From: Romanomermis culicivorax | Taxonomy: Eukaryota > Nematoda > Enoplea > Mermithida > Mermithidae | DNA: 64,000 bases | Direction of reading: 5' to 3' | Assembly: GCA_963922205.1 (NCBI GenBank) | Contig: CAWUHX010000148.1 | Coordinates: forward strand, 248,001-312,000 | Shown: positions 39,101 through 47,879 of the stretch, one piece after another | Position numbering within the stretch: position 1 is the first letter of the stretch | How the letters are laid out: every line of letters begins with the position of its first letter | Position numbers and translations under genes: made by a program | The notes under the pieces: generated by a model | What the model saw: only the letters and a program-made list of their open reading frames with translations | What the model was told of the DNA's origin: nothing | The model's database searches: none

Positions 39101-41310
39101 GTCGCTTTATCTTAATAGATATCAGAGCTGGTTTTTTCTCGATAGGCATTTGGCTCCTAAGGTCAAAATTTTACAGGCCAATAGGAATTTTAAGAAGCCA
39201 AAACTAAAAAGTTTGTAAATAAATGTGGTAGTAAAAAAACAGTTTTTTCAACAAATTTAGTCAAAAACACTCTTCAAAATCACAGTAGAAGCCCACATAA
39301 CAGATCAATCATTTTGAATACATTCTTAATCAGACACAGAATAATAAAGCTCACAAATTAGGTCAGTCATTATTCAAATCAATCATCAGGGTTTTTTCGC
39401 ACAAGCCAGGCTGATCTGTAACTTGGGGAAAAATTTGGTTGCACATATAAATTTTGAGTTGCTCAATCTAAAACTGATAAATTCGCCAAATGATCAGAAA
39501 ATGACTAAAAGTTAAATCCCTTGTATTTCATTCAGTTCACATCAGTTTCACTTTTAAAACTGAACTTTCCAGAGTTTTGAAGAAAAAATCAAGAGGCTGA
39601 CTAGACTAACTTCTTCGGAACTTTTGTGATTTCGAGGCTCCAAAATGTGGGAAAATTCATTTTTTCAGCACATTTTTCTGAATTTACTGATGATCGATCA
39701 TGATCTTTTCACCATTGGGTTAGCAAAAGAGGTTAAACATTTTTGCTTCATTTTCAATCTAATATATCTGGAGCCAGTACCAATCATGATTATTTATCAA
39801 AAAGTTTTGAAATGATTTGAAGCTTAAAAAAGCGCGATAGGTATTTTACTTCGACATGAAAATTGATAATTATTTCCGGCTCTTAGTACCAGAAAAAATT
39901 TTAGATTTTGATATTCTATAGCGTTGGAAAATAAATATTTTAAATATCTTTTCCCTGCATCAAATGTGTCCAATTTTTCAGTGAATTCAATGTGTTTTCA
40001 GTCTGGCAAACTAAAATTCAAAAATTAGGCAAGCAACAAAGAATCTGGATGGCTTCTTCAGATAGCAAGAACTTCTGCCATTTTCCCATGCTGATGATCT
40101 TTCAATCATTTTTCAAATGCAAAAAGTCATGTTCATGATAGCCGAAAATTCTAAAGCGCTGCAAAACGATTTTGTAAAAACAATCTAGAAAAACCTTGAT
40201 TTTTGTCAAAATAAACAACAATACAAGATCAAACATTCTCCCATGATATGCTGATTTTTAAAAGCTATAAGCATAAACTAGGATGACATTTTCTAGCCGC
40301 ACAATAGAATGATACCACGAATCATAAATGATTTGAAATCCGGCGCGGCGCCGGAAAATTTTTGGTATTTTCTATTTCAAAATGCATAAAAATGCATCTC
40401 GGCACAGGAAACTACTAATCAAAAGGGTCATTAAGCTATAACTTTTACAAGCCAATTTGGCTTGTGCCGCTAAATTTTCAAGAGCCAATCGCAATTTTCA
40501 GGAGCCATGGCTCCTGATTGGCCTAAAAAACCCTGGCTCTGTTACATACATGTATGACTGTTCACCATTTGAGATACCCAAACACGAGTATGACCAATAG
40601 TCTTGTCTTACTCACCTATAATGTGCAGTTCTCAAAGTGCCAGACAAATCCAATAATTCTAAATTTTTTATAGTGCATGGGTTCAAAATTCGATTAACCA
40701 ATATATGCAGGCCTATTCCGCTTAAATTGATCAATCGCAACGATTTTAAGTCGTGTTCGTTTAAAATCATCAAACCACCTTCATTCAAACTCGACGCTTT
40801 ACAGTCCTGAACCTTAAAATGCTTGATGCGCGTTCTGAAATTGCGGAAGTATTTCAATGTATCGTTATTTATGCACCTATTTTCGTTCATTTTCGACAAA
40901 ATACTCTCGGCTATTCTAGTACCGAAGAAAACTTCGTGCAAAATATCGGTCGAAAAATATTCATCGTCCGACATGACACTTTCCTGAGTCGAATTCGCTC
41001 TATGTTCATTCGCGACGTTTTCTAATAACTTCGACGCCGTGAAACTGTTGGCGTTATTGTTCGCAAAGCAATTTAAGTTACCTTTTTGAGTCGATTCTTC
41101 GACATTGCTATCCATCGGCGAGTCGGGGGACGACGTTGTATTCGACGAACTAGGCGAAACGCTCGAGCGCAAACACGCCTCCGTAGTACATGGTTTTTTG
41201 GAACAAAATCGGACGATTTTATCACTCAAATAATCGAGACAAAGTTGCTCTAAAGATCGGGGTATAAATTGACAATCGTATTTTAAATCTTCGTCCACAC
41301 GGTTGGACAT
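18134..41310 (-). CDS. ZYG11: ZYG11 family CUL2 E3 ligase substrate receptor (last exon not found)
   Basis: Nine exons join in phase: 41310-40616, 34687-34172, 28766-28670, 26868-26713, 26218-25988, 25507-25072, 23284-22977, 18599-18449, 18189-18134, all with GT...AG borders, giving 882 codons. Family members are adaptors that bring glycine N-degron and other substrates to CUL2 RING ligases. Visible are a VHL-box-like start (LEQLCLDYLSDKI), leucine-rich repeats (LEYLDISSTLVT, LLSSKDRLKTL), then armadillo-like helices (LQMAG-type, LTLKFTLSALWNLT, VLGLLNNVAEV, IDVSYFAAGILAHL, SEMVAYRSFKPFF, QYWALWAIHHVCS). Residues near 80-140 and a Gln/Pro-rich insert in the 25.3-kb exon are low-complexity additions compared with vertebrate proteins of about 745 residues. 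The final exon expected after KEGGKTELER was not located. ATG 41310 was chosen because an acceptor-like tract lies just upstream; 41403 is also in frame. Introns are heavily invaded by transposons. Confidence 0.93.
18889..19118. mobile_element. CATACCTGTA-family MITE, diverged
   Basis: Ends CATAACTGTAAGAGATCC and TTACAGGTAG are degenerate versions of the family termini; the interior has the matching CGACCAGTTG and CCAAGTTGG blocks. It sits in the ZYG11 intron between exons 22977 and 18599. No clear target duplication. Confidence 0.55.
19119..20689. other. ZYG11 intron DNA
   Basis: Non-coding. 19620-19900 resembles the 'CCATATGG' interspersed repeat (CAAATCGTCGGCCATAT and a CCCCTCCTAGACACCC end). 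Nothing else recognised. Confidence 0.4.
20690..20875. repeat. CAGAG-family MITE, eroded copy
   Basis: About 185 bases share the interior of the CAGAG-ended elements (TCAAAATTAGGCA, GGTAATACCCC, ATGGGGCA), but both outer ends are mutated. Lies in a ZYG11 intron. Confidence 0.5.
21133..22726. mobile_element. CAGAG-family hAT-like MITE split by a nested element
   Basis: It starts CAGAGGTTACC and ends GGGGCACTCTG. Flanks GATTTTAA and GATTTCAA match at 7 of 8 positions. Without the 1.4-kb insertion at 21144-22552 it would be about 180 bp, the same size as the copy at 35949-36128. In a ZYG11 intron. Confidence 0.72.
21144..22552. mobile_element. nested element with CAGGGTTCATAC ends, 1.4 kb
   Basis: The ends are CAGGGTTCATAC and GTATGAACCCTG, flanked by a repeat of GTTACC. 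Next to both ends are tandem blocks of TTTTCCAGG and CCCTGTGTTTTCC in inverted orientation. The interior includes the hairpins at 21925-21940 and 22389-22403 and a block shared with 2.6-2.8 and 39.9-40.1 kb. No coding capacity. Confidence 0.65.
24266..24463 (+). pseudogene. hAT transposase remnant: BED zinc finger
   Basis: The 65-residue frame contains VWDYFTVSPDD, then CNKC and a downstream HLEMKH, which together match the BED-type C2H2 finger at the N-terminus of hAT transposases. The rest of the transposase N-terminal half is missing; the frame ends at a stop just after the finger. Confidence 0.75.
24629..24820 (+). pseudogene. hAT transposase remnant: C-terminal dimerisation domain
   Basis: The frame contains SVPSEQLFSSAGQIYDPTKN followed by RLNGNTVEKLLFVKYN, the conserved hATC signature. 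It starts abruptly, about 165 bases downstream of the BED fragment, showing an internal deletion of the RNase H-like catalytic core. Confidence 0.8.
27112..28636. mobile_element. non-autonomous hAT-like element, 1.5 kb, beside a ZYG11 exon
   Basis: Ends TAGAGATGAAACGG and CCGTTTCATCTCTA are a near-perfect inverted repeat, flanked by the exact 8-bp duplication TAGGTTAC at 27104-27111 and 28637-28644. Subterminal GGATCCGG repeats resemble those of the hAT copy at 23.9-25.0 kb. No transposase is left. The right end lies only 33 bases from the donor of the ZYG11 exon 28766-28670. Confidence 0.85.
28767..30600. other. ZYG11 intron DNA
   Basis: Non-coding. 30100-30300 holds a repeat with GGCTCCTAAATTTTAGG-like blocks also seen at 22.02-22.12, 31.21-31.30 and 40.44-40.53 kb, and the hairpin CTGGCGCTCCGCGCCAG at 30277-30293. 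Confidence 0.45.
30601..30749. mobile_element. hAT-like MITE, 149 bp, CAGGGCCGTG ends
   Basis: Begins CAGGGCCGTGCACAAG and ends GCGCACGGCCCTT. An 8-bp TATATATA flanks each side. It contains a 12-base G run followed by CGGCCGC. A second copy with an exact 8-bp duplication lies at 48607-48774. Confidence 0.8.
30750..30774. repeat. (AT)n microsatellite
   Basis: About 12 AT units; the target into which the adjacent MITE inserted. Confidence 0.9.
31300..34171. other. ZYG11 intron DNA
   Basis: Non-coding. It includes the hairpin at 32747-32760 and, at about 33255-33366, the right end of another hAT-like element (ACCCGTTACATCCCTA); its left end was not found. Confidence 0.4.
34688..35948. other. 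ZYG11 first-intron DNA
   Basis: Non-coding; nothing recognised. Confidence 0.4.
35949..36128. mobile_element. CAGAG-family hAT-like MITE, 180 bp
   Basis: Ends CAGACCACCCCAT and CTTGAGGATCTCTG; flanks TTATATTC and GTATATTC match at 7 of 8 positions. It is in the opposite orientation to the copy at 21.1-22.7 kb and shares TCCACTAAACAC-type interior sequence. Lies in the ZYG11 first intron. Confidence 0.72.
36846..37892. mobile_element. element with TTTTTTCCGTACC inverted ends, about 1.05 kb
   Basis: The left end reads CAGGGTTTTTTCCGTACC and the right end has the inverted GGTACGGAAAAAAGCC, with further CGGTACGG repeats inside each end. The interior has hairpins at 37038-37052 and about 37419-37434. 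No target duplication was found. Related short elements are at 53276-53453 and about 44940-44985. Confidence 0.55.
38815..39120. repeat. interspersed repeat, 'CCATATGG' family
   Basis: Shares with 51.45-51.87 kb the order G/C-rich end, CATATGG-type site, GGTCGAAAA, TTTTTGAACA, then GTGCTTCGCGCCATAAATAC. Lies in the ZYG11 first intron; non-coding. Confidence 0.55.
39389..40535. mobile_element. element with CAGGGTTTTTT ends, about 1.15 kb
   Basis: Begins CAGGGTTTTTTCGCACAAGCC and ends CCTAAAAAACCCTG. The interior matches the 2.3-3.4 kb and 21.1-22.6 kb elements (for example TCAAAAATTAGGCAAGCA), with the hairpin CCGGCGCGGCGCCGG at 40340-40354. The flanks do not form a duplication, so the two ends may come from different copies. 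Its right end is about 80 bases from the ZYG11 first coding exon. Confidence 0.55.
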
Positions 41311-41403
41311 TTCAATCGATGAAGCTGGTCGAAAATCGATTACATAATCTACGAAAGTAAGCCTAAAAAATTCAGTAAAGTTTAGTTGGTCGAAAAATCG
41401 CAA

Positions 41404-43328
41404 ATTTGCTTAGACCCTTCAGCCGTAATGTCCCATTAGTTGTTTAAAGCTGGCGGTGATCTACTCTTTTTCTAAAAATAATCATATGCTGTGCTGTCAT
41501 CAGCGCAGCTAGACACGGCTACTAGCATGTCTACAGATATGCAGCATAAGAATTTTCCTGGGGTAGGGTCCTGGGACTTTTCATCGAGGGGAGGGGGGGT
41601 GAGTGAGCAAAGAAACAAAGATATCAGGTGGGTATGCAGGGTCTCGGGTGTAGGAGGCGCATGTATGACTTAATTTCACTTTTTGACCAATAATTTTTGA
41701 TATTTTGTTCATTCAACGAAATTTTATTTTTTTTCTCAATAAATATACACAATTTTCTATCCGATAATTTTCGAATTTTTCCTGAACATGAATTTTTCAC
41801 ATGTAAAAATGATGGGCCAACCTTGTTATCCTACTACAAATTTTTTTGGTTTTTGGATCTCGGTATCCAGCTTAGCATTCTCCTTAGGCTTATGCTTAGG
41901 GAACGCCTGTGGATTGCAAGGCGAAGGTCGGAAATTCCTGGTGGTAGGATAAGCCGGTTGGGCCAAAATGATCATATTATCAATGCTGGGAGGTAACGAC
42001 AGAAGTTCTTGCTGGTTGAAGAATCCAGATTTTTGATTGGTCGCTTAAATTTGGAACTTTAGCCGCTCATTTTCAGTTCCGAAGTGATATGCCTTTCTGC
42101 CGTTTTACTCGATTTTCTCAAAAATGTTCGGTCCGTACTTGATATTCCTTTGCTACACAGCTGGTTATTTGACCACACCGCATACCTGTAAGAGGTCCGA
42201 ACGGTAGGGGGGTAAACCCCAAACTTGTGGGAAGGGGTGCAAAAATCCTCAAAATTTCGGCGGGTTCCCCATTTGGGGAAAAGTTTGGGGGGTTGGATAC
42301 AGAAAAAGTGTATTTTGGTGCATTTTAGAAGATCCGAATCTCGAAATTTTACGGTTATAACTTTAATAATTATTTTTTAGCATGTCTACCTTCTCTTACC
42401 ATTTAATCTTTAATAGTTTTCATCATCTTAAACGTGTTATTTCTTGTTCTAACAAGTAATCTTTAATATTTTACCCTTTTATTAGGTGAAGATCCACATT
42501 TTTTCCTCGACACATTTTTTGAGAAAGATCAACACGTCAACTTTCTTAACTTTTTGATGCGAGTGTTCTTTTCTCGACGTGAATTGAATTTAAAAGCTTG
42601 ATGGAAGTATTTTTGGAAAATTTATAATCTTCTTATTCATAGCTTTCCGGCCAAATTTATGAAATTTTACAAATTGGTTCCAATACTTTTTAAATTACAA
42701 TTTTCAAGAATTACAATTTCTGAACAGAAAAGTTGAACCTAATTCTATGAATAAATGCTCTAAAAATTGATTTTCCAGCATCGCAAGATGTTCATACCCA
42801 AAAAATCTAAGATTAACATCGTTTTTGGGGTCTCACTTATTGTCTTAAAGGTTGATTGCTCATGTTATTAAAGTTATTATACCGGAAAATTCGTTCCACA
42901 AATGCTTGTAAATGAAGACTTTAACACTCGAAAATTTCAATTTTTTCTTCAATTTTAATGAATTTACAGCTCTAAAGATATCAAAATGTTATAGAAAGGT
43001 CAGAAACACTCAAATAAAGCGTCTATAAAGACTCTCAAGCGAAAAAACTACTTGTTGAAAACATACCCGTATCCAGGATTTTCAAAAAAGGGTGGCAATT
43101 TCCCAAAATTTGTTCAGAATTTACTGGATAAAAAGGAAATCAAAATCATTTAAAGACGACTTATTTTCAGTTAGTTTGTGTGTAGTGGCTAAATTCTATG
43201 TCTGACGAAGAAAATGTAAATATAAGTAATAATTTAATTTGGGAATTGTGATGTATAAGTACAATGATATTGCTGAAAATTTTTTTATTTTTTTCTAAAA
43301 AAAATTTAGAGGGGGAATTCTCCCCTTC
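41404..43328. other. intergenic DNA between ZYG11 and UTP3
   Basis: No gene seen. A left end of a CATACCTGTA element starts at 42181 but its right end is not clear. 42400-42660 is similar, in inverted orientation, to the interior of the 61.9-62.9 kb element. Confidence 0.4.
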
Positions 43329-43527
43329 CATCCCTGTAAGACCTCCGACCAGTTGGGGGAGGGGGGGGGGGGGTAGAAAAAAGTCGAAATTTTTCCCAAA
43401 AAAGCCAAAAAAACATATACACTTTTTTGCAAATTTTTTTCCAAACTGGGGGGGGGGGTTGGGGGTGGGTTAGATGAATTTGGGTACATGGTTGGCCAAG
43501 TTGGGGGGGGGGCCAAGTATACGTATG
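43329..43527. mobile_element. CATACCTGTA-family MITE, 199 bp
   Basis: Ends CATCCCTGTAAGACCTCC and ATACGTATG; flanks TCCCCTTC and CCCCCTTG are partly matching. Contains G runs of 11-12 and 9 bases. Lies just downstream of UTP3. Confidence 0.65.
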
Positions 43528-43750
43528 CCCCCTTGCCCCCTCTAGATGGGCCTGGTTGAAAATGGGGAAAAAATTTTTGACTCCTATTTGGGGAAATAAC
43601 AGAGCGCCTGAGCCACCGGAAAACTTTGAGCTTTTGACCTTCTAAAATGCACCTTTTCGACTGCGAATCCCGAAATTTTCCCCCCAAAAACTCAGATTTG
43701 GTGAAAATGAGAATTATGAGTATGACGAAGAATTAAAGCTTCGGCTGTTT

Positions 43751-43756
43751 TTTATT
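43751..43756 (-). terminator. UTP3 poly(A) signal
   Basis: AATAAA on the minus strand, about 140 bases after the UTP3 stop; the position is right for the 3' end of its mRNA. Confidence 0.5.
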
Positions 43757-43892
43757 CATTATGAGGTACAGTAAAAGTGGTGGCTTTTTTGTACATGATA
43801 ACACATTTTGTAGCAATCTTATTCGAAACAGAACCATAAGAATTCTCGAAAGTTTACTGCAAAGATTAAACACGAAAATCTCCAAAAAATTA

Positions 43893-46800
43893 TCAGTGTA
43901 ATTTGACGCTTTTGACAACATTAGACTTGATGCCGCGCTCTTCACCGCCGTATTTTTTCAGCTCGCGTTTCACATCTGGCACTTGGCTTCGTTTCCTGTG
44001 TAAAGCTTTCTGGAATTTTCGGCGATGTTTGACTCTCGGATTCCTTTCTTCTTTCTTCCTTCTCGGTGTTGTTCCCTTATTCTTCAATATCTGAAAAGCA
44101 CGAAGTGTAATAATTCAGAGGAGGATTACGAAAAAAAACATTATTGGCTTGGCCATCTCAAGCGCGCGAGTAAGCTTCGGAACGAAAAACTATGTTCGTG
44201 CAAATCAACTATCGTATGTTAGCCGTCTTTTCCTTCTAGTTGACGCTGCATGCTGGTTTACTCGACTCACGGATTTCTTCGAATTATTTTAGATTTTGAA
44301 GCTCATTTGGGAACAAAATGAGTTACATAAAACATTAAATTAATTTCAACTATAGTCTGTTTTTTATAAAATGCTTCCAAATAGAAAAGTGACACAAATC
44401 AGTACTGTCGTCAAAATCGTTTACATAGGGCTGTTACTGTAAAATTTTTTACTCGAAAAATTCTTAAAGCTTAGGTCAATATGCTCACAAATTTCCAGTC
44501 CTATACGATATATCCTATACATATACGTGATATATGTGTGCGCAAATTGGTAAAACACGTGAAGACTTGCTCCTATAGAATTTCTGATATCATATTCGTA
44601 ATCAGCGACATCCATTTACCCACGAAACTATTCTTATTTAACCCCAAAAATCTTTTCAATCGATTTTTGACCCATATCGAGACATGCTATACTAATACCC
44701 GATTTCACTATTCCCTGTACTGTTAAATGAATGAAGTATTGCTATAAGCTGCCTGATATTCCATTACAATCAAATTCACGCATGTTTTATATTATAATGA
44801 TGATTCAAATTTCATGCTTCTGGTTGAATTGAAGTTCTGCTGATGATATATGCTTTTCCGCGAACTAGCATGACGAATTTCAGTGAATCAGCACCACCAT
44901 TGGATACTAATTCCATAAGAATAATCTTACACTAGGATACCGAACGGTATGGATAGGCTGGTATGGAAAAAACCATGCTACTAATATGGACATTGGAAGA
45001 CATTATTGAATCAAAATGGGATTTTCTCGGGAGCCATGAACTCCGAGCGGACTTGGCCGCCCGTGCTGCTTTCCTACTTTTACAAGAATATATTTTCATA
45101 AACATGATCAGTTTTGTTCAACGGACAGAACAGTGATAAAGTAATATATAACTTACTTCGTAAGTGGCAGCTCGTTTTTCGTCGGTCATGTCGTCGCCAT
45201 CCTCGAAATCGTATAATGCCATCTCGTGTTCATCTTTGTCACTCTCGTTCAAGTCTTTCGATTTTTTAGGCAATCTCAATGTTTCACTGCCTGTTGGTGA
45301 TGACTGATCATCTTCAACGAATTTCAGGTCGGATAAATTACTGCCTTCTTTCAATCTATCGCATACATATGTCAAATCCTTGTCCAGGTGTTCGCACTTT
45401 CGATCGATAGCATTGATGATCTTGATAAAACGAAAAACAGGTCAAATATTGAAAGGATGAGTTGGTTTCAAATAAATATATTCAGTCTGGGCGTCAGGAT
45501 ACAACACAAATGATTAAATATCAAGCTGCATCGTGGAGCTTACTTTTTTCCAGTGCATTATTTTATCGATCACAGGATGGTTTTTCAAATTAATCTGATT
45601 GGCCTTCAGAAGGAAATAAAAATTGATGTTGATCAGGTAGCTGTAAAAACGGCAACATGGAAGAGTATACGCCAATATACCGACTAGAAGTCAGCGGTTC
45701 CCTCACTTTGAATATGCCTCAAATCGAAGTTGAACGACGTTTAGACGATCTGTTAGTGGGAGTATACCGTCTTTTATAGCTTTAACAATGGGATGTAATC
45801 GATTCTCCATGGTTTCAAACTAAACGTGAGTAAGGGGGTTATTCGTGGTAATCAAAGTTGAATTCAAGATGATGAATATCACAGCTCTAGCTCACAAGTA
45901 AATAAAATTTTGCCGATACAGGAAGCCAAAATGGGAGTATCAAATTCTCCTTCACACTAAAAATGAGCTTCGTTAAGATTTAATTCAAATCAATCGAAGA
46001 TAGATAAAATACAGATTGTACTGTAGTTTCGGTGACGTCCCATACCTTGGCCTTAAAATCATCAATTAGCGCTGGTAATTCCGGATTATTCTTAATCGTA
46101 TACTAAAAAAGGCATATTAATGTCGTATTAGTAAACATCCAGAATATATTATACTATTACGAAAATAATCTTACGTTTAGTTTCTCGTGTTCATTCAGTT
46201 GTGAAATATCTACATCATCCTTAATTTCTATCGCTTTACGGTTATAATTATCTTTCTCTGCCTAGAAAGGTGAAACAAATCGCAAAGGAAATATTACTGA
46301 ACTCTAGCCAGCAGGTATTACGGATATTTTGAATCCGAGATCAAAATCATCTTCCGTCATATGATCGGCTAATCTTTTTTGTAAGGCTTTCGCCTCGATT
46401 TCTTCCAACTGAGCAGCTTCTTCATCCGATTCGCTAACATTACCTAAAGTGAGGTAGTGAAAATTCTCCTGAACTTTGAAGCAATGAATTTGGAATATCA
46501 TACCCGCATAATCTTTGTCAATGTAATCGGTATTATAAAATGTTTTCTTGTTTTTGCCCCAATTGCTAGCGCTGGGTAGATCTAAATATGTATGTCCATA
46601 ATATTAGCCGTTAATGAATCTAGTATTATGAGAAGATTTTTCGCACAATCGTTCTCATCTTTTTCTTCTATATCCGATGCCATGTCGTCTTCCACATCGT
46701 CAACGTCATTTTCTTGATGATTTTGATCGCTCATGTCTTCGTATTCGTTTGACATTTGTTCTTCCTCATCGCTGTTCGCAGCTACTTTGAAAACCTGATG

Positions 46801-47517
46801 ACAAGAAAGTTGTCCATAATTGTATTAATACCGATAAATTCCATTTTAGATAGAATTTTGAAACCGCTCAACTCATTATAAGACTGGATTGATTTCGTTA
46901 CTGATTATTATATTTATCCACAAACACATTTGGATAATTATTTTAGGTAGGTAAAATAGGAGCGAACCATCACTAGTGCCAGATTTTTATATTTAAATTT
47001 TACTGCTTTTTTGGACTTTTCACGTTTTTGACTTTGAGGTGTGAAATAAAAAGATCTTGCACGATCCGGACCAAAAAAATGACAACTCGAAATGATGAAA
47101 ATCTGGAAATCGCATTATTAAAAACAATATCGAATTGTGTATAGACTGTGATTTTCCCAATGCTCTTCATATTTCAAAATTTCCAACATCCAAGCTAAAT
47201 CGGCGAAATGTCTGTAATTTTCAGGTATAGACTGAGAAAAGCTTCAACTAACTTCTTCATCGCTAGGTGAAGGACTGACGCTGCGAATGTTCGACAACGG
47301 AATCTACGTATGAAATGAAATAAGGTAAGCTTGATCTAACACGAAGTTTCTTTCGACAAAATCTCACTTTATCTTTTTCCTTGTGAAACTGGTCAACTTC
47401 ATCATTGAAATAGCTTTCGTCATTGGGATTAGGATTTTCGTCCCGAAACGTTACTTTTTTATTGTTGAAGATCGCGCTTTGATTCCCGTATGTTTTGGCT
47501 TTATTCTTCCGACCCAT
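43893..47517 (-). CDS. UTP3: UTP3/SAS10, small-subunit processome protein
   Basis: Eleven exons join in phase to 454 residues: 47517-47368, 47303-47253, 46794-46647, 46581-46504, 46443-46322, 46261-46175, 46102-46046, 45819-45707, 45640-45544, 45420-45157, 44090-43893. The protein is a nucleolar U3 snoRNP factor needed for early 18S rRNA processing. Visible are the N-terminal SYFNDEVDQFH block, an acidic stretch, WGKNKKTFYNTDY, the Sas10/Utp3/C1D domain (about residues 205-310, including LININFYFLLKA and HPVIDKIMHWKK) and the C-terminal Sas10 domain (TPRRKKEERNPRVKHRRKFQ), ending in the conserved KSVKLH-type tail. Length is close to the human protein (479). Donors at 46646 (GTGCGA) and 45706 are weak, so those borders are less sure. 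It lies 362 bp downstream of PEX14 on the same strand. Confidence 0.95.
44352..44505 (+). repeat. dispersed repeat, pair with 12.85-13.02 kb
   Basis: Near-identical partner of the 12.85-kb repeat, located in the last intron of UTP3, in the same orientation. Confidence 0.6.
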
Positions 47518-47629
47518 ACTGGAGGATATAAAAACGAACGATTAAGGATTCAACGAGGAAACGACAGATGAAGGTAGCATTTGAACATCAAACGTTATTT
47601 CCAAGAAAAAACATAAACAAAAATAACGG

Positions 47630-47635
47630 TTTATT
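47630..47635 (-). terminator. probable PEX14 poly(A) signal
   Basis: AATAAA on the minus strand about 245 bases after the PEX14 stop and about 110 bases before the UTP3 start codon. Confidence 0.45.
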
Positions 47636-47879
47636 TTTAAATTAGAAGCAGAAAATTAAAAAGGACGCATTCTTCCCGAGTTATATTCATGAGGAACGAC
47701 AACTATAAAATTTTTTAGCATTACATTAATACCTCAATCTTTTTTCAAATGATATTGAAAAGTGCACTACAAACGTTCGATCATGAGAAAGCGATCCTCG
47801 CAAATTTAATTAATCTCGAAAATGGAATGATCAGCGCAATAAAATTTACAGGCAAGTTTGGACATGCACAACAAATAAA

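Noticed and set aside
43295..43687. 130-codon minus frame rich in Pro
   Set aside because: It runs across the G-runs of a CATACCTGTA MITE; homopolymer-derived Pro/Gly, not a gene.
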